From an uncultured Eubacteriales bacterium (GTDB lineage Bacteria > Bacillota > Clostridia > Christensenellales > Aristaeellaceae), in the NCBI GenBank assembly GCA_902799045.1, contig CADBZH010000013.1, positions 1 to 35,691 of the forward strand: a DNA stretch of 35,691 nt, given 5' to 3'. The notes below the pieces were generated by a model. That model had not been told where the DNA came from. It ran no database searches and saw only the letters and a program-made list of their open reading frames with translations. Below are positions 34,572 to 35,691 of the stretch, in pieces (the first letter of the stretch is position 1; every line of letters starts with the position of its first letter). The position numbers were made by a program, and so were the translations under genes.

Positions 34572-34627
34572 TCTTTTTGATCATTAAGTAGACGATAATT
34601 CATTCAAGCGCCGAAGCAGCGAGTGGA

Positions 34628-34727
34628 TTTTTCGGCAGGTGACCTTGCAAATTTCGAAGGTTACCTGGAGGGTAATCGGGAAATCTGCAAGTGACAGACG
34701 CCGGAAAAGGCACCGCAAAATCGGTGC
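34628..34727. other. Structured intergenic element with alternative pairings; candidate repeat or RNA
   Basis: An outer stem TTTTTCGGC (34628-34636) with GCCGGAAAA (34700-34708) encloses a hairpin CAGGTGACCTT (34636-34646) with AAGGTTACCTG (34657-34667). The loop and flank CTTGCAAATTTC (34644-34655) can instead pair with GAAATCTGCAAG (34680-34691). A third hairpin, GCACCG with CGGTGC (34710-34727), follows. It lies just after the HAD phosphatase gene and before the protease promoter. It may be a palindromic repeat, a terminator region or a structured RNA; no promoter of its own is evident. Confidence 0.5.
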
Positions 34728-34793
34728 GGGCATGAATCAGCGGCTGCTGAATCGTTGGTCGCCGGGGCGATCGCGCAGCGCGTCACTCGGGCC

Positions 34794-35444
34794 TCACTCC
34801 GCTTCCACGATCCCCACCAGCTCCCAGGGGGTATCGATGATCGCCCCGGCCCCGGCCTCCAGAAGCTGTCGGCGGGAGCGAAAGCCCCAGGACACGCAGA
34901 CGCAGTCGATGCCGGCGTTGGCGGCGGTGTCGACGTCCACCTCCGAATCCCCCGCGTACAGGCAGCGGCAGAGCGGCACGCCCAGCGCGTCCGCCGCAAG
35001 GCGCAGCATGTCCGGCTCAGGCTTTCGGCGCACGCCCTCCCGTTCCCCGGCAGACAGGTCCACCAGGCCCGAAAAATACGCCCGGGCCAGCGGCTGCACC
35101 GCTGCGTCCGGCTTGTTTGAGAGGATGGCCAGCGCAAGCCCGTCCGCCTTTAGCCGCTCCAGCATGGGCACGACGCCCTCGAACGGGCGGCTCTTGTCCC
35201 CGGCGTGTGCGGCGTAATAGGGCCGGTAAAAATCAAGGATCTCCTCCCGCCGCGCCTCGCCCGCCTCCGGCAGGATGCGCCGCATCAGCGTGCTCACACC
35301 CCAGCCCAGGTGCGGCTTCAGCGCCTCCGCCGTCCACTGCTTCAGGCCGAAGTGGCGCATGGTGTGGTTTACGGCGTCGGCGATGTCCTGCAGGGAATCG
35401 ATCACCGTGCCGTCCAGGTCAAAAAAGATGGCGTCGTATTTCAT
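34794..35444 (-). CDS. HAD-superfamily phosphatase, phosphoglycolate phosphatase-like
   Basis: A 216-residue haloacid-dehalogenase hydrolase of subfamily I. ATG at 35444 is preferred over an upstream in-frame start (35483) because AGAGGA lies just before it and the fold begins directly at MKYDAIFFDLDGT. Motif I is DLDGT (nucleophile D9, D11), motif II SNKPD, motif III Lys in RRKPEPDM, motif IV GDSEVDVD. The helical cap lies between about residues 15 and 85. Relatives act on phosphoglycolate, sugar phosphates or pyrophosphate; which one cannot be told here. It lies downstream of an HPr-like gene on the same strand, with a cruciform repeat between them. Confidence 0.9.
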   Translation of the reverse strand: MKYDAIFFDLDGTVIDSLQDIADAVNHTMRHFGLKQWTAEALKPHLGWGVSTLMRRILPEAGEARREEILDFYRPYYAAHAGDKSRPFEGVVPMLERLKADGLALAILSNKPDAAVQPLARAYFSGLVDLSAGEREGVRRKPEPDMLRLAADALGVPLCRCLYAGDSEVDVDTAANAGIDCVCVSWGFRSRRQLLEAGAGAIIDTPWELVGIVEAE

Positions 35445-35503
35445 AGCTTCCTCTTTTCGCGATGGGTTGGTCTCAAAATCCATTTCCGGGCCAATATGTA
35501 TTT

Positions 35504-35578
35504 GTAGGGGCGCCGTTTCGGCGCCCGCCCAAAAACGAATCGTCCCGTTCAGGGCGGGTGCCGCAACGGCGCCCCTAC
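35504..35578. repeat. Long cruciform intergenic repeat
   Basis: The outer arms GTAGGGGCGCCGT (35504-35516) and ACGGCGCCCCTAC (35566-35578) are perfect over 13 bp. Inner arms GGCGCCCGCCC (35520-35530) and GGGCGGGTGCC (35552-35562) pair with one mismatch. The whole 75 bp can fold back on itself. It separates the HPr-like gene from the HAD gene and may act as a hairpin terminator or processing site, without a T-tract. Confidence 0.78.
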
Positions 35579-35614
35579 GGCTGTGTTATGACCCTTTCCC
35601 GTCACAGGGAGGGA

Positions 35615-35691
35615 TTACAGGTTCTCCTCCATGAACTGCTTCAGGCCCGCGCACGCCTCTTCCTCGTTCGCGCCCTCGCAGGCGATGGTGA
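35615..35691 (-). CDS. HPr-like phosphocarrier protein, C-terminal end only
   Basis: The last 25 codons of a gene entering from the right edge end in TIACEGANEEEACAGLKQF followed by MEENL and TAA (35617-35615). This matches the C-terminal strand and helix of HPr/Crh proteins (the -TI..EG.dEeeA...L..f.e.nl pattern). The active-site His and regulatory Ser46 regions lie outside the window, so whether it is true HPr, Crh or another HPr-fold protein is open. Confidence 0.65.
   Translation of the reverse strand, partial: TIACEGANEEEACAGLKQFMEENL

Noticed and set aside
34639-35217. Plus-strand frame of 192 codons starting in the structured element
   Set aside because: It begins in the palindromic element and then runs antisense to the HAD phosphatase gene.

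Overview
The window looks like a GC-rich, gut-type Bacillota (Clostridia) chromosome. The signs are strong AGGAGG ribosome binding sites, near-consensus sigma-A promoters, LplB/YtcP/LplA-type sugar ABC transporters, a LytS-type kinase, an HPr gene and many short palindromic elements. Genus cannot be named from the sequence alone. No tRNA, rRNA, CRISPR array or full insertion sequence was seen.

Layout. 1-2593 (-): most of a large fused amino-acid-type ABC transporter protein with three tandem substrate-binding units and the start of a permease. 2933-4594 (-): APC-family amino-acid permease. 4687-5063 (+): relics of two genes, the second the first 29 codons of an L-asparaginase. 5106-6904 (-): two-gene signalling operon of a LytS-type kinase and an unusual XRE-receiver protein. 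6926-7089: an intact MITE. 7261-7710 (+): small membrane protein. 7939-10353 (-): SUV3-like helicase. 10550-11611 (+): GGDEF protein.

11794-25639 (+) is the centrepiece, a 14-gene pectin/rhamnogalacturonan operon driven by a consensus promoter (TTGACA, 17 nt, TATAAT). It encodes a small membrane protein, an LplB/YtcP-type permease pair, a large binding protein, two pairs of small four-helix membrane proteins around a first UgpC/MsmK-type ATPase, a GH28 polygalacturonase-type hydrolase, a GH105 unsaturated galacturonyl/rhamnogalacturonyl hydrolase, a second UgpC/MsmK ATPase, a TIM-barrel sugar isomerase/epimerase and a CE8 pectinesterase. A convergent GH4 enzyme (25978-27375, -) carries the CHEV signature of alpha-galacturonidases. 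None of the four carbohydrate-active enzymes has a visible signal peptide. The simplest reading is import of intact, possibly methylated, pectic oligosaccharides by the ABC system, followed by de-esterification and depolymerisation in the cytoplasm. The five small membrane proteins are unexplained by that scheme and are the best candidate for something new here.

27610-34493 (-) holds a histone-H1-like Ala/Lys-rich protein and then, from its own promoter, an apparent operon of secreted thermolysin-family protease, Bax-inhibitor-1-like membrane protein, ABCG-like ATPase and ABC-2 permease. The permease carries seven copies of a ~27-residue repeat in a predicted extracytoplasmic loop. 34794-35691 (-) has a HAD phosphatase and the C-terminus of an HPr-like protein. 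Between genes lie two MITEs with perfect 16- and 19-bp terminal inverted repeats, several cruciform repeats, and a structured element near 34628-34727 with two mutually exclusive pairings.
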